Part shown: piece after piece, positions 1 through 10,980 of the stretch | Layout: each line of letters starts with the position of its first letter | Numbering within the stretch: position 1 is the first letter of the stretch | From: Atherinomorus stipes | Taxonomy: Eukaryota; Chordata; Actinopteri; Atheriniformes; Atherinidae | NCBI GenBank assembly: GCA_023101725.1 | Contig: JALJCO010001329.1 | Coordinates: 1 to 64,000, forward strand | Direction: 5' to 3' | DNA: 64,000 nucleotides | Program-made: the position numbers and the translations under genes | Notes under the pieces: model-generated | Database searches by the model: none | What the model was told of the DNA's origin: nothing | The model's input: the letters and a program-made list of their open reading frames with translations, nothing else

Positions 1-135
1 TAGTATCTCATAATTCTGAGATAGTTAAGTCATAATTATTAGAAAGCTAAGTCATAGTTATGAGATAGTATTTCATTATTATGAGGTTCTATCTCATAAT
101 TTTGAGATAGATAAATTATAGTTATGTGCTAGTAA
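1..135. repeat. AT-rich palindromic short repeat
   Basis: The first bases carry repeated copies of a short motif (ATCTCATAATT and TGAGATA) that is its own approximate reverse complement. Copies start near 4, 90 and 105. It runs off the left edge of the window. Simple AT-rich repeat; no coding content is seen. Confidence 0.6.
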
Positions 136-1035
136 TATTATTCTGAAGCATTTAAGTCATACATGTGAAATATAAGTTTGTTTTTGATCAGAATAGTGGA
201 AACGGGCTTCCATCGTTCTGAATGTTGATGACATGTTTTGGCTCTTGCAGCAAACTGAGGCCTTATTTGTTCCAGGAATATGTTGTAAACACCGACAGCC
301 TCGTCTGTAAGAACCGGCTGCTGTCTTTGTGGTTCAAACTGGTTTAATGACCTTTCTTTTTATTATTTTAATATATTTACTTTTGTTTTCTATTCTCTTC
401 CTCATGTTTTTAATTTTTGGATGTTTGATACTTAAAATTTCTGCACAAGTAAAGATTATATTTTGTAGCTTCAGGCCTTTGAGGTGATGTTGAAATTTCT
501 TTGACATGTAAATTAAAATAAAATCAGTTTGGAGATGTTTGCATTGAGTAATTGTCCTTTCTTAAACACATTCCCTTTTAAATACACTATTGATGAATTA
601 TTGTTGGGGTTTGAATGACAAGATATAGAAATATGGTCCAATCATGCTCTAGTACAATAAATTACCTTCCTAAAAGACTTTTTATACTTCATCTTTAATT
701 TCTACCAAGTGAGGTTGAACCTAAAACGCTTGTCAGCGGTTGCCATGGTGAATCCAGGTGTCAGTGCTCCATTCATGATTGCCTTTTGTTGTTTTACCAA
801 CTCAGAGGAAAGATGGTCATCTGATGGAACCAACTCAGCACAAGTTAAAGGAAAAGAGGTTCAACTAAGTCCGAGTTTAAAGAAGAACTCGTTTAACTTA
901 GTCTGAACAGCTGGGTTTCATCATATGTAGCGTAAACGTCACATAATGCAGACGGAGTCAGTTACCATGGAAACAGACTAAGCCTCGCCTCGCTTTCAGC
1001 ATAACCCGCCTTCTGCTCTGACTTTAGTTTATATT
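136..1035. other. Intergenic stretch upstream of ZNF-A
   Basis: AT-rich sequence with no ORF that resembles a protein. I recognise no gene, RNA or transposon here. The last part (about 900-1035) may hold distal promoter sequence of ZNF-A but has no clear motif. Confidence 0.4.
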
Positions 1036-1106
1036 TACAGCAGAATCATGAAACGTCTCACGTTCACTGCCGGAACTTTTCAGTGTGACACAAACTGGAA
1101 GTAAAC
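1036..1106 (+). promoter_or_regulatory. Promoter-like block of ZNF-A, conserved in all four ZNF genes
   Basis: A block reading roughly CTCACGTTCACTG...GTGTGACAC...GGAAGTAAACAA lies about 90-150 bp upstream of the ATG. The same block precedes the first exon of ZNF-B (about 7875), ZNF-C (- strand, about 18870) and ZNF-D (- strand, about 21710). In the other three the core is GCGGAAGTAA or CGGGAAG-like, matching the ETS-family GGAA core; here it is TGGAAGTAA. Position and conservation are seen. Promoter function is inferred. Confidence 0.5.
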
Positions 1107-1189
1107 AAGCGCGATCAGCTGCAGATGCGAAGTCAGCTGGAAGGTTGTTGTGTTTGGTCTCAGCTGAATATTTCAGCGTTTCATCAACA

Positions 1190-1361
1190 ATGTCTTCAGT
1201 TCATCATCTGAGAGAGTTTATCAGCGCGCGACTAACAGCTGCTGCTGAAGAAATATTCTCAGAGTTTGAAAAAACCATCGTCCAGTACGAAGAAGAGATG
1301 GATCGTCATCGCAGACTGCTGGATATCAGCTGGAAACCACATTTATTCCTCCACACTGCAG
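1190..1361 (+). CDS. ZNF-A exon 1 (N-terminal domain of C2H2 zinc-finger protein)
   Basis: This exon encodes about 57 residues beginning MSSVHHLREFISARL, an Arg/Glu-rich helical domain (AAAEEIFSEFEKTIVQYEEEMDRHRRLLDISW). It is typical of many fish C2H2 zinc-finger genes, where it sits in its own exon; its function is not established. The start is the ATG at 1190, although the frame is open from 1085, because the protein from MSS is conserved in all four paralogues. A donor site (GCAG|GTGTGT) follows 1361. The exon ends one base into a codon, which matches exon 2 at 4209. The last residues (PHLFLHTA) differ from the PQIKLHRA of ZNF-B and ZNF-C. Confidence 0.8.
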
Positions 1362-1694
1362 GTGTGTGATGCAGTCTGCACCTCCAGCAGAACTTTCTAG
1401 CCTCAATCCTGCTGAATTAACGTAGTTTAGAGCTGCAAATGTTCTGAAGTAAAAGCTTCTTATAGAAAAAGAAATGTTATTTTAGAAGAAGCACAGTTTT
1501 ACTGTAATTCTATGATGAAATATTGCAGCAGACAAATGATAAAACTAGCAAAATAGGATGGATACACAATCATGTTTCCCTGTTGAGACTGCATGCTTCA
1601 CTGGGATTTATAAATAAAGGTTAGGCAATTGAATAAGAATATAGATACAGTTGTGCGTGGAAATGTGCAGTTAAATAAGTTGAAATTGACAAAT

Positions 1695-1965
1695 GTACCA
1701 ATAAATAAATAGTCTAATCATGACATTGATTTTGAATTGTGATTCAACAAAAATATAAAAACAAACACAAAAAATAAAACAAGTAATTGAGCATGATGAG
1801 GCTCAGAAGCTAAAATTTTGTTGAGCAACATTTTGAGACAATCACTGCAATCGAGTGTTTTCTGTAACATCCAATCAGACGGCTGCACCTGCTGACAGGT
1901 ATGTTGGTCCACTATTAATGGGAAAGGTGTTCTAATGTGTGGGACAGTTTTATTTATTTTTTTGT
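1695..1965 (-). mobile_element. Fragment of the ~515-bp MITE family
   Basis: The sequence is the reverse-orientation internal part of the element seen complete at 6914-7424. Shared words include the stretch around GACATTGATTTTGAATTGTG and the CAATCAGACG...CCTGTTGACAGGTA segment. No transposase is present. Confidence 0.55.
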
Positions 1966-2152
1966 TAATTTTTTAAAAAATTTTTATTTTGTCTTACCGG
2001 TGTTATTCTCAACCATAATTCAAAAGCAATATTTCATTTTCATTAAATTATAATTCTGTTATTTTTTTACATTTATTAGTAGTTTCCTTTTATTTAAATT
2101 ACAATATTTAATTTGGTCTTTTTTTGAAAAGTATGAATGCACACACACAACT

Positions 2153-2181
2153 ATGTATATATATATATATATATATATATA
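2153..2181. repeat. (AT)n microsatellite
   Basis: A run of TATATATA flanked on both sides by an ACAACTATG / TATAGTTGTG pair, so the tract forms the centre of an imperfect palindrome at the edge of the adjacent Tc1-type element. Confidence 0.75.
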
Positions 2182-2394
2182 GTTGTGTGAAAAAGTGTTT
2201 GCTCCCGACCCTATTTCTTTTTTTTTTTTGCAAGTTTGTCAAACTTAAATGTTTCAAATCAAATAAGTTTAAATATTAGACAAAGATAACACAAGTAAAC
2301 ACAAAATGCAGTTTTTAAATGAAGTTTTTTATTTTTAAGGGGGAAAAAATCCAAACCTCCATGTCCCTGCGTGAAAAAGTGATCTTCCCCTAAA

Positions 2395-3361
2395 CCTAAT
2401 ACCTGGTTGTTCCACCTTAGCAGCAACAACTGCATCAAGCGTTTGTGATAACTGGCAGTGAGTCTTCTTCAGCGCTGTGGAGGAATTTTGTTCCACTCAT
2501 CTTTGCAGAATTGTTGTAATTCAGCCACATTGGAGGCTTTTCCAGCATGAACCGCCTTTTTAAGGTCATGCCACAGCATCTCAATGGGATTCAGGTGGGG
2601 GCTTTGACTAGGCCACTCCAAAGTCTTCATGTTGTTGTTCTTAAGCCATTCAGAGGTGGACTTGCTGGTGTGTTCTGGATCATTGTTCTGCTGCAGAACC
2701 CAAGTGCGCTTCAGCTTGAGGTCACCAACAGATGGCCGGACGTTCTCCTTCAGGATTTTTTGGTAGAAGCAGAATTCATGGTTCCATTTACCACAGCAAG
2801 TCTTCCAGGTCCTGAAGCAGCAAAACAGCCCCAGACCATCACACTACCACCACCATATTTTACTGTTGCTATGATGTTCCTTTTCTGAAATGCCGTGTTA
2901 CTTTTGCGCCAGATGTAATGGGACCTACTAGTTATGCACGACATTGGAATTTTGGCTGATATCTGGTATGCCAATATTTTAAAACTCATGTGGCTGATAA
3001 CCAATATTGATACGGATATTAAAGCTGTAAAAAAGAAGCAGTCATTGCCGATAGCAGTTTTGTTGTCCGTTTCCAACACTTTGAAAAATAGGGGTGGGAA
3101 AAAATATTGATACACTGAAATATGGCGATATTTTCATATGCCGATATCAAACCGATCTTTAAAAATGCAGTATGAGTCTATTTTACTTAGAAAATCTTGC
3201 GAGATTTCATTGTTTTGTTACAAACTTTCGCAATATTTCGTGAATTCTTGCGAGATTTTGTTAGTAAAATAGATCAATAACGCGTTTTTAAATGTCAATG
3301 TATTTCAGTGTAGCAATATTTTTTCCCACACCAGTCTTTAGAAGTTTTAAGTCTGTAAAAA

Positions 3362-3393
<32 letters not shown>

Positions 3394-4012
3394 AGACTTG
3401 AGAAACAGCGGGCTGATCAGTTAAATATCAGTGGGGCGGCCGATGTCCGTTACTCAGTTTTAAGGCCGATATAGGCCGATACTGATAGGGGCCGATTATA
3501 TCATGCATCCCTAGGACCTATACCTTCCAAAAAGTTCCACTTTTGTCTCGTCAGTCCACAGAGTATTTTCCCAAAAGTCTTGGGGATCATCAAGATGCTT
3601 TCTGTCTAAACTGAGACGAGCCTTTATGTTCTTTTTGCTCAGCAGTGGTTTTGGTCTTGGAACTCTGCCATGCAGCCATTTTTGCCCCCCAGTCTCTTTC
3701 TGATGGGGGAGTCATGAACACTGACCTTCATTGAGGCAAGTGAGACCTGCAGTTCTTGGATGTTGTTCTGGGGTCTTTTGTGACCTCTTGGATGAGTCGT
3801 CGCTGTGCTCTTGGGGTCATTTTGGTTGGCCGGCCCCTCCTGGGAAGGTTCACCACTGTTCCATGTTTTCACCATTTGTGGATAATGGTTCTCACTGTGG
3901 TTCTCTGGAGTCCCAAAGCTTTAGAAATGGCTTTGGAACCTTTTCCAGACTGATAGATCTCAATGACTTTGTTTCTCATTTTGTCCTGAATTTCTTTGGA
4001 TGGCAGCATGAT
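2395..4012 (-). pseudogene. Tc1-type transposase pseudogene, interrupted
   Basis: DDE-type transposase relic that once cut and pasted its own element. The start codon region is at about 4012 on the minus strand. The DNA-binding half is readable to about 3520, then the 585-bp insertion at 2929-3513 intervenes. The catalytic half follows from 2920 down, with the motif GGGSVMVWGCF seen at about 2835-2870. Stops in the N-terminal half and frame changes show that it is dead. It lies antisense in the ZNF-A intron. Confidence 0.75.
2929..3513. mobile_element. hAT-type non-autonomous element nested in the Tc1 relic
   Basis: The element starts TAGTTATGCACGAC and ends ATATCATGCATCCCTA, which are imperfect inverted ends of the TAGGGATGCA type. 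It is flanked by near-identical 8-bp copies, GGACCTAC (2921-2928) and GGACCTAT (3514-3521), as expected for hAT insertion. It is 585 bp, has no transposase, and contains a T-rich run near 3366-3393. Confidence 0.75.
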
Positions 4013-4208
4013 GTCTAGCTTATGAGGATATTTTGGTCTACTTCACTTTGTCAGGCAGGTCCTATTTAAAGGTGCCATGACATTAAATTTAAATTTTCTG
4101 AGGTTTGAGGTTTTGGGGGTATAATATGATCTGTTGTGCACTGATGAGGCCTTGTGAATGTCCAGAGTGAGAATCAAAGTATGATTCTTCTATTATTTTT
4201 CTCCTCAG

Positions 4209-5170
4209 GACCCCCACAGCAACATGTAAGCCAAAATGAGGAAGTTCTCCATCACCAGGAGAGGAGCTCAGACCTGGACCAGGAGGATCCAGAACCTCCA
4301 GAGATTAAAGAGGAGGAGGCAGAAGTGTGTGCGAGTGAGGAGCTTGTCCTGAAGCAGGAGGCTGAAACCTTCACGGTGACCCCCGTTTACCAGGAAGGCG
4401 ACTTCGGCGAAGCAGAGCTCGACCCCGGGCAGCTTCCCTCCAACACCGAGAGCCAAACCGATCGAGCAGATTCAGGACCAACCCCAGACGCAGAGACAAC
4501 GAAGATGAGGCGTCATGGTAACGACGTAAACAACCCCGAAAGTCAGTTTAATACAGAGTCTGAGAAAAAGTCCGTGGAATGTGACGTTTGCGGAAAATCC
4601 TTCAGCAAGAAGTTCAACATGGAGCAGCATTACCGAATCCACACGGGCTTCAAACCGTACGCCTGCCAGACATGCGGGAAAAGCTTCTCCCACAAATGCA
4701 ACCTCCTGACCCACACCAGGATCCACACGGGCAAGAAACTGTACTCCTGCGAAACCTGCGGGAAAAGCTTCACCTACAGCGGACACTTGACCGTGCACAG
4801 GAGAACCCACACCGGGGAGAAACCCTACTCTTGTAGAACGTGTGGGAAGAGTTTCGCCCAGAAAGGGAACCTGTTGACTCACATGAAAATCCACACGAGT
4901 GAGAAGCAGCACTCCTGCAAGACCTGCGGGAAAGGTTTCATCCGCAACGATCACCTGCTGATCCACATGAGGACCCACACCGGCGAGAAGCCGTTCTCCT
5001 GCAGCGTATGCGGCAAGAGTTTCATCCAGAGCAGCATCTTGATGGTTCACATGAGGATGCACTCAGGAGAGAGGCCACACTCTTGTGGAGTCTGTGGGAA
5101 AAACTTCAAGCACTTGAGTTCCCTGAGGATTCACATGAGAACGCACACCAGGGACGAGCTGTACGATTAA
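4209..5170 (+). CDS. ZNF-A exon 2: seven-finger C2H2 zinc-finger protein
   Basis: Joined to the exon at 1190-1361, this gives a 377-residue protein, probably a nuclear DNA-binding regulator. The exon begins GPPQQHVSQNEEV, followed by an acidic linker (DLDQEDPEPPEIKEEEAE) common in fish proteins of this class. Seven C2H2 fingers follow from about 4575 to 5150, most joined by HTGEK/P-type linkers; the first to sixth are regular, and one linker is HTSEKQ. Phase matches exon 1 (one base carried over). The stop TAA at 5168 overlaps an AATAAA at 5170-5175. The finger array differs from ZNF-B, C and D, so this is the most diverged copy. No KRAB or BTB domain is seen. Target DNA is unknown. Confidence 0.88.
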
Positions 5171-5175
5171 ATAAA
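5170..5175 (+). terminator. Poly(A) signal overlapping the ZNF-A stop codon
   Basis: The AATAAA hexamer begins in the last base of the TAA stop. If it is used, the 3' UTR would be only about 15-30 nt. Use is inferred only from the motif. Confidence 0.4.
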
Positions 5176-5260
5176 CTGTCAGAAAATCAGGTTTAAATTT
5201 GCTCCTCGTCTGTTTTCATCTCACATTTTGGACCAATACTCTTCTAAAGTAGCTAAAAAT

Positions 5261-6292
5261 ATACAGTCATCCTCAAAATTATTCATACCCTCCGATTAAA
5301 AAAAAAGGCTAAATTCACAATAGTATTGCAAATAACAAGAAACTAATAATAAATATTTATTACATATCCCTAATGTAGGGGTGCAATAATATATGTATTG
5401 GTATTGAACCGTTGAGTACAGGTGTGTTTTGAACCGTGAGCACTGTGTATTGAATATAGAGCAATACAGAGTTTTTAATTTTCATTTATTTTATCAAATT
5501 GTGTTCTATCAATGAGCTCTGTGTTGAAAAATCAGTGGATCTGTGTTCCACTACATTCAGATCTGGCATTTGTAACTTCTTTGGTTTTCATTTTAAGTAT
5601 AATCCCGATGGTATGCCGTTGTGGACAAAAGGTCATTGCGTTAAAAAAGCCACGAAAATGTACATTTTTTTTATCGAAAAAATATCGATGTGTGACACTA
5701 AGTATTGAACCGAACCAAGCTGTGAAATTTTTGTATCGTAAGACACCTTAAAAAAAAAAAGTGTGTGTGTGTATATATACATGTAAAATTAAAGGAAAGT
5801 TTAAATTCACAACAGTAATGTAAATAATAAGAAACTAAAGAAACTAATAATAAATAAAAATTTACAAAATTCTAATTTAGTGAAATAAAATATTGCTTTT
5901 GAACTGTGGTTGAGAATAATAATCTAAAAAACAAAAACAAAAAAACGCGCAAAACTGTCCCAGACACATTAAAGCACCTTTCCCATGAACAACATACGTG
6001 TCAACAGGTGACGACGTCTGATTGATGTTATAGAAAACACCTGATTGCAGTGATTGTCTCAAAGTGTTGCTCAACAAAATTTTAGCTTCGGAGCCCCATC
6101 ATGCTCGTTTACTTATTTGATTATTTGTATGTTTAGTTTTAATATTTCTTTTAAACCACATTTAAAATCAATGTCTTAATTTTCATAGATTTTTTATTGA
6201 TTGTGACTTTGGTCAATTTCAACTTATTTCACTGACAGATTTTTTTTTCTTCTTTAATTTGAGGGTATAAATAATTTTGAGGATGACTGTAT
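5261..6292 (+). mobile_element. MITE with ACAGTCATCCTCAAAATTATTCATA ends, carrying a nested insertion
   Basis: The left end reads CAGTCATCCTCAAAATTATT and the right end is its reverse complement (AATTTTGAGGATGACTGTA). A second copy at 6914-7424 is about 515 bp. This one is longer because of a second element at about 5379-5750. No ORF is credible. Confidence 0.7.
5379..5750. mobile_element. hAT-like element nested in the MITE
   Basis: It starts TAGGGGTGCAATAATAT and ends near CGTAAGACACCTTA, imperfect inverted ends of the hAT type. It contains short ORFs that look like chance. An exact target duplication is not clear. Confidence 0.5.
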
Positions 6293-6913
6293 AAACGAGC
6301 TTTCTCAAGAGTGTATTGTTTTTATTTTTACATTTCTAACATCTTTTAAAGTCTTGGCTGAATAATTGGTGTTTAGTTTGCATTCCACAGCTAGTTGCTG
6401 GATTTCAGTGATCATATCTCATTATGACATAAAAGATTTCCACATTTTATACAGCAAACACTTCAAACTACTTCACATCCAGGCTCAGAAGAAAAAGGAT
6501 TTAAATAGAATAAGTGTTAAGTGAAGAGAAGTTAACATTTTAACAGTTAATTTACCTCTTTTTAAAAAGAAGCTAAGTGAGTGTATTTGATATAAAACAA
6601 TGTAAAGACATAAACAAATAAAAATGAACACAAACAACATGATACCAGTGTATTCTGTTTTATGACACATTCTGGTTTATTGCTTTTTTCTTCTTTTTTA
6701 TTTATTTATTTTACTATTTTATAAATATTATTGTTTGTTTTAGTGGTTTTATGATGCAGAAACTTAAAAGTTGTTTGATTTTTTCCTGTTAAGTGAAGAT
6801 TTATTCATAAAAATATGTTTGGTAAATATAGACTGTAATAATATACTAATAAAGTACTATTTTAGTAACATGTCATTGTAGTTTCACATTATATGTGACA
6901 TGTAATGTGATAT
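6293..6913. other. AT-rich intergenic stretch
   Basis: No gene, RNA or recognisable transposon is seen between the two MITE copies. Confidence 0.4.
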
Positions 6914-7424
6914 ACAGTTATCCTCAAAATTATTCATACCCTCCAATTAAGGAGGAGGCTAAACTTACAAAAGTGATTCAAATAACAAGAAACTAAAGTA
7001 AATAATAATAAATAAACATTCACAAAATTCTAATTTAGTGAAAAAAAAAATATTGCTTTTGAATTATGGTTGTAAATAATAATTTTAAAAAACTGTCCCA
7101 GACACATTAGAGCATCCTTCTCATGAACATGGACCAACATACCTGTCAACAGGTACAGGGGTCTGATTGGACGTTACAGAAAACACCTGATTGCAGTGAT
7201 TGGCTCAAAGTGTTACTCAACAGAATGTTAGCTTTGGAGCCCCATCATGCTTGTTTAATTGGGGTTTTTTTTTGTTGTGTTTGTTTTTAATATTATTTTC
7301 AAACCACTGTTCAAAATCAATGTGACGATTTTCGTAGATTTTTTTTTTTATTATTACTTTTCTCAATTTAATCTTATTTCACTTTAATTTGAGGATATGC
7401 ATAATTTTGAGGACGACTGCTTAT
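6914..7424 (+). mobile_element. Complete copy of the ~515-bp MITE
   Basis: The ends are inverted repeats (ACAGTTATCCTCAAAATTATT at the left; AATTTTGAGGACGACTG at the right). The internal region with CATGAACATGGACCAACATACCTGTCAACAGGT is shared with copies or fragments at 1695, 5261, 13590 and 33070. It encodes no transposase, so it depends on another element for movement. Confidence 0.7.
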
Positions 7425-7680
7425 ATATGCTTTGGTCCACTGTTCATGAGCAAGGTGCTCTAATTGGTCTGGGACAGTTTTTTTTTTAATGAACATTTTG
7501 TACTAAAATTAAAAAGAAATATTTTATTTCAATAATTCATAATTTTTTTAATTTTCTTATATATTTTTTTTACCTTCTTTTTTTTTTTTTTTTTTTTACT
7601 TTATTTGAACAACTTGTTAATTTAGCCTTTGTTCAATTTAAGGTTATGAATATTTTTGAGGACGGGACGACTGTATAGTC
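7425..7680. mobile_element. Further fragment of the same MITE family
   Basis: The segment from CTTTGGTCCACTGTTCATGAG to GAATATTTTTGAGGACGGGACGACTG repeats the terminal part of the element directly upstream. T-rich runs lie inside. Confidence 0.5.
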
Positions 7681-7865
7681 ACTTTCTCAGTAGATTTCTT
7701 ATTCTTATTCGGTATTATTCCATGTCTTGAATGCAAAAGCTTGACACGAGAAGATAATTAATATTTTTGTTTCAAAATTTAACTATTTTCCCGGTTTGCC
7801 ATCCAAAAGATACAAGTGTAGCTGGCAATCAGCTATTGTTTCATCGAAAGAATGGAAGGTAGCAT

Positions 7866-7930
7866 GAAGCTAACTCACGTCCACTGTCGGACCGTTTTAG
7901 TGTGACACCCGGCGGAAGTAAACAACACTA
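7866..7930 (+). promoter_or_regulatory. Promoter-like block of ZNF-B
   Basis: The sequence AGCTAACTCACGTCCACTGTCGG...GTGTGACACCCGGCGGAAGTAAACAACACT is shared with ZNF-C and ZNF-D. The GCGGAAGTAA core fits an ETS-family site. It lies about 95 bp upstream of the ATG. Confidence 0.55.
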
Positions 7931-8009
7931 AGGCGCTTAGCACCAATTGTGGAGCACAAAGACGTTTGTGTTTTGTCTGTCAGCTGAATTGATCGGTGTT
8001 TCATCAAAA

Positions 8010-8181
8010 ATGTCTTCAGCTCATCATCTGAGAAAGTTTATCAGCGCGCGACTAACAGCTGCTGCTGAAGAAATATTCTCAGAGTTTGAAAAAACCATCG
8101 TCCAGTACGAAGAAGAGATGGATCGTCATCGCAGACTGCTGGATATCAGCTGGAGACCTCAGATAAAGTTACACAGAGCAG
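8010..8181 (+). CDS. ZNF-B exon 1 (N-terminal domain)
   Basis: Encodes MSSAHHLRKFISARL and the same helical domain as ZNF-A, ending PQIKLHRAG. It is 172 nt and ends one base into a codon at a CAG|GTAAAC donor. The ATG at 8010 is chosen by paralogue conservation; an upstream in-frame ATG at 7947 is not conserved. Only two residues of the core domain differ from the other copies (A for V, K for E). Confidence 0.82.
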
Positions 8182-9032
8182 GTAAACACCGCTGATAGAC
8201 GAGGATGAGACTCCGGAAAGGTCCTTTTTTTTTTTTTTTTTTTACTCCTGAAAGGTCCTGATCAGACTAAACACGTCATCTGGGTCTGAATAAAAGAAGC
8301 TGAGCTGCACAGCTCATCATACAGTAGTTCACATACACAGTATTTAACACGCTGCACATCAGGGATCATTTCTCAGCCAGCTGTTTCTCTCCTTTAAAAT
8401 AAGCCGATAACCTCCCGAGTTAATCCAAAGAGGACACTATATGGACACAAGGGACACCTGGAAGGGTTAAAGTGCTTGCATCAGATAAGATGTGAGATGT
8501 TTCGGCCCAGACTGCAGGTTTCAGCAAATTAAATTAAGACCGTCAGGAATTAAATTAAAGACTGACATGATGCATTACCAGAAACATTGAAATGATCCCA
8601 GAAATTAAAAACCTTTTATTTTGTATTATTAATTAAAATGTCCTTGCATCAAAAAAGAGAAGGCCTTAAAATAACTTAAAAACAGCCAGATTTTCATCAA
8701 AGGTCTTAAATTTGACTTAGACTAGTACTAATTAAATTACTTTTCTTTATTCTGGAGAAGCGTTGGCCACGTAGAACACGCTGAATAAAACGCAGCAGTC
8801 AGAAGTTGATTGTGTTCGCCTTTCTAAGAGGCTCAGTGTGAGTGTGGTACGTGATGTTTACAGTACAAATACTGTGATTACTACTTGTTTTTACGGTTTA
8901 AAGTTTTCTTTCTGTTTCTCTTTGACAGCCTCAGTATCACGGCAGGATACAGACAGATATTAGTATTATGTTGGGGAGGTTACTTTGGTTAAGGAGGTAC
9001 AGTTTTGACACCAGTTTGAGTGCTGAATTGTT

Positions 9033-10022
9033 TAAAGGTACAGTATGTAAGAATTACTCACATCTAGTGGTAAAGATGGGTATCTGAAAGAAAAAATGTT
9101 TTCTTTCAAATTACTTTATATTCCAAGCACTGTTGTGAATGTATGGTGTCCATGAGTGGCCAAAATTCTCCCAGACATAACAATGTTTTCATCTGTGAGT
9201 GAATCCAATGAACTCAGGTTTAGCTACGACTGTACTATGAGGAATACTTTTAATGCCTTTTAAAGCATTTCTGATCCCAAACAGTGCTTTAACTCGCATT
9301 AAACAAAGCTGATACAGCAGTTTTTAAAGTTCAGAGGGTTCTCACTTCACACACATTAATTTGTCCATTCAGAGACACCATAGTAAAAACAGTAGAGCAA
9401 ATATGGCAGCCTCCATATTAGGGCTGCACAATTAATCGTTAAAAGATCGTGATCTCAATTCACACATACATGCAATCTCAATTCTACCCACAACAATTCT
9501 GAAACATTTTTAATCATGAGCTTATCACAAATAAGTTTCCATTCTTCCCAGATTTTTTCAAGCGCCCTCAAATGCAACACTGCTGTTGCCTCCCCACCCC
9601 CTAACCAATGTTAAAGAACTACAACTATGCATCTGCCAAAGAAATGCTCCAACAAAGCTCTTGTGCAAACACATGCTTTATTTTGAATTACCTTTTGAAT
9701 AGGTTGTTTTGTTTGTTTTGTTAAAGTTTATTTGTTCAATAAATACTTTTAGGGAAAAAAAATCGTTTTAGAGAATCGTGATATTAATTTTAAGCAAAAA
9801 AAATCACGATTCACATTTTTACCAGAATCGTGCAGCCCTACTCCATATGTGCACCCCCAGCAAGTAGATACAAATGCCTCAGTCTAAGAAATAAACACAT
9901 AACAGTTATTCTAGTGCAGCGATTACACATCAATAGAAACACAGTTTTGAATTATATATCACATTTTTCTGCCAATGACCTTTTGTTTTTTTTTTTTTTT
10001 TTACAAACTGTACCTTTAAATT
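9033..10022. mobile_element. Inverted-repeat element (TTTAAAGGTACAGT ends)
   Basis: The left end reads TTTAAAGGTACAGTATGTAA and the right end is its near reverse complement (TTACAAACTGTACCTTTAAA). Without the nested insert it is about 560 bp. No transposase is present. Confidence 0.65.
9419..9840. mobile_element. hAT-type MITE with exact 8-bp target duplication
   Basis: The element starts TAGGGCTGCACAATTAATCG and ends with the matching inverted GATTCT...GTGCAGCCCTA. It is flanked by exact CTCCATAT copies at 9411-9418 and 9841-9848. It is 422 bp and non-coding. Confidence 0.85.
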
Positions 10023-10255
10023 TAAAGTTTAGAATTTTAGACTTTAAGACCTGAGTAAGATGATATTTTCCTAAACTGATATCAGCGACACTCAATTTGT
10101 GTGTATTTGTGTAGGACCCCAGGAAGATTAGATTTCGCTATGACGTAAGCTAATGGGGATCCATAAAAAAAAAAAAAAAAAAAAAAAAACACCGGACATG
10201 CTGTTAAGGTTGAACAAGAGCTCATCTGAAGCTCTGAAAATTGCAGTCACAACTA

Positions 10256-10928
10256 CGGATGGACCGATACAGATTCTTTTTTAGGACCGATATCGATATT
10301 TTCTAGGGCTGGGAAAAAATATATGATATATATATGATATGATACACTGAAATGTCGCAATATTTTCATATGCAGATTTCATATAGATATTCAAAAATGC
10401 GATATTGATCTATTTTACAAAAAATTTCACGAGACTTCGTAAGATATCAGCAAAATCTAGCTAGATTTCACAGAAACCCGCAAAATATCTTGACTGAACA
10501 ACAAAATCTCGCGAGATTTCATCAGTAAAATAGATTGATACCACATTTTAAAATATCGATTTGATATCGGCATATGAAAATATCACGATATGTCAGTGCA
10601 TCGATATTTTTCCCCAGCCCTAATATTTTCTCATCAGCCTCAGCCAATACATGAAGGACACAATGAAAACTAATTTTGAAAACTCTTAAGATGGAAAATA
10701 GAAAAAAAGTACTTCAAGTAGATGTATAAAAAATAAACAGTGCACTTGTAACAATATCAAAAAGAAACATTAAACATGATTTATATCTATAAGAAACTGC
10801 TGCCTGTATAGATGCCTGTCTGAAAATTGTGCAGAGGGAGTGAGTTATGGGCAAAAACACGCAACGTATCAGCTGATACCGATACCAGCAAAAACAAATA
10901 TCGGCCGGCGGATGTATCGGTCTATCCT
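10256..10928. mobile_element. Inverted-repeat element (GGATGGACCGATACA ends)
   Basis: The ends GGATGGACCGATACA and TGTATCGGTCTATCC are inverted. It contains a second element at 10304-10622. No coding capacity is seen. Confidence 0.55.
10304..10622. mobile_element. hAT-type palindromic MITE with exact 8-bp target duplication
   Basis: Starts TAGGGCTGGGAAAAAATAT and ends with the inverted ATATTTTTCCCCAGCCCTA. Most of its 319 bp is an imperfect palindrome. Exact ATATTTTC copies flank it at 10296-10303 and 10623-10630. Confidence 0.85.
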
Positions 10929-10980
10929 TAATCACATCCTCTTCAGGTTTTCTGTAACTTTCATTCCTCCGTTTCTCCAG

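Larger units (their letters stand above)
2182..4070 (-). mobile_element. Decayed Tc1/mariner-type transposon
   Basis: Reverse-strand transposase homology covers most of this interval. The N-terminal helix-turn-helix part lies at about 3580-4012 (MLPSKEIQDKMRN-like start, then SKAISKALGL and RGRPTKMT). The catalytic part lies at about 2400-2930 (VKYGGGSVMVWGCFAASGPG). Several stops and frameshifts break it, and another transposon is inserted at 2929-3513. The exact terminal repeats are not resolved. Confidence 0.75.
1362..4208 (+). other. ZNF-A intron, filled with transposon remnants
   Basis: The 2.85-kb intron holds a fragment of a MITE family (about 1700-1960), an (AT)n run (2153-2181) and a decayed Tc1-type transposon (about 2182-4070). 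That transposon carries a nested hAT-type element (2929-3513). A pyrimidine tract and CAG acceptor end it at 4208. Confidence 0.7.
8182..10980 (+). other. ZNF-B intron with nested DNA transposons
   Basis: The first part (8182-9030) shows no recognised feature apart from a T-run at 8226-8243. The rest holds four non-autonomous elements in two nested pairs (9033-10022 with 9419-9840 inside; 10256-10928 with 10304-10622 inside) and a poly(A) tract at 10167-10190. The acceptor is TTTCTCCAG at 10980. Confidence 0.65.

Noticed and set aside
1190..1361. KRAB or FiNZ N-terminal domain in the ZNF genes
   Set aside because: The sequence (SSVHHLREFISARL...) does not match the KRAB or FiNZ patterns as I know them; I left it as an unnamed fish N-terminal helical domain.
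4472..5062. 196-codon ORF antisense to ZNF-A exon 2
   Set aside because: Shadow of the repeated zinc-finger coding strand. No family resemblance.
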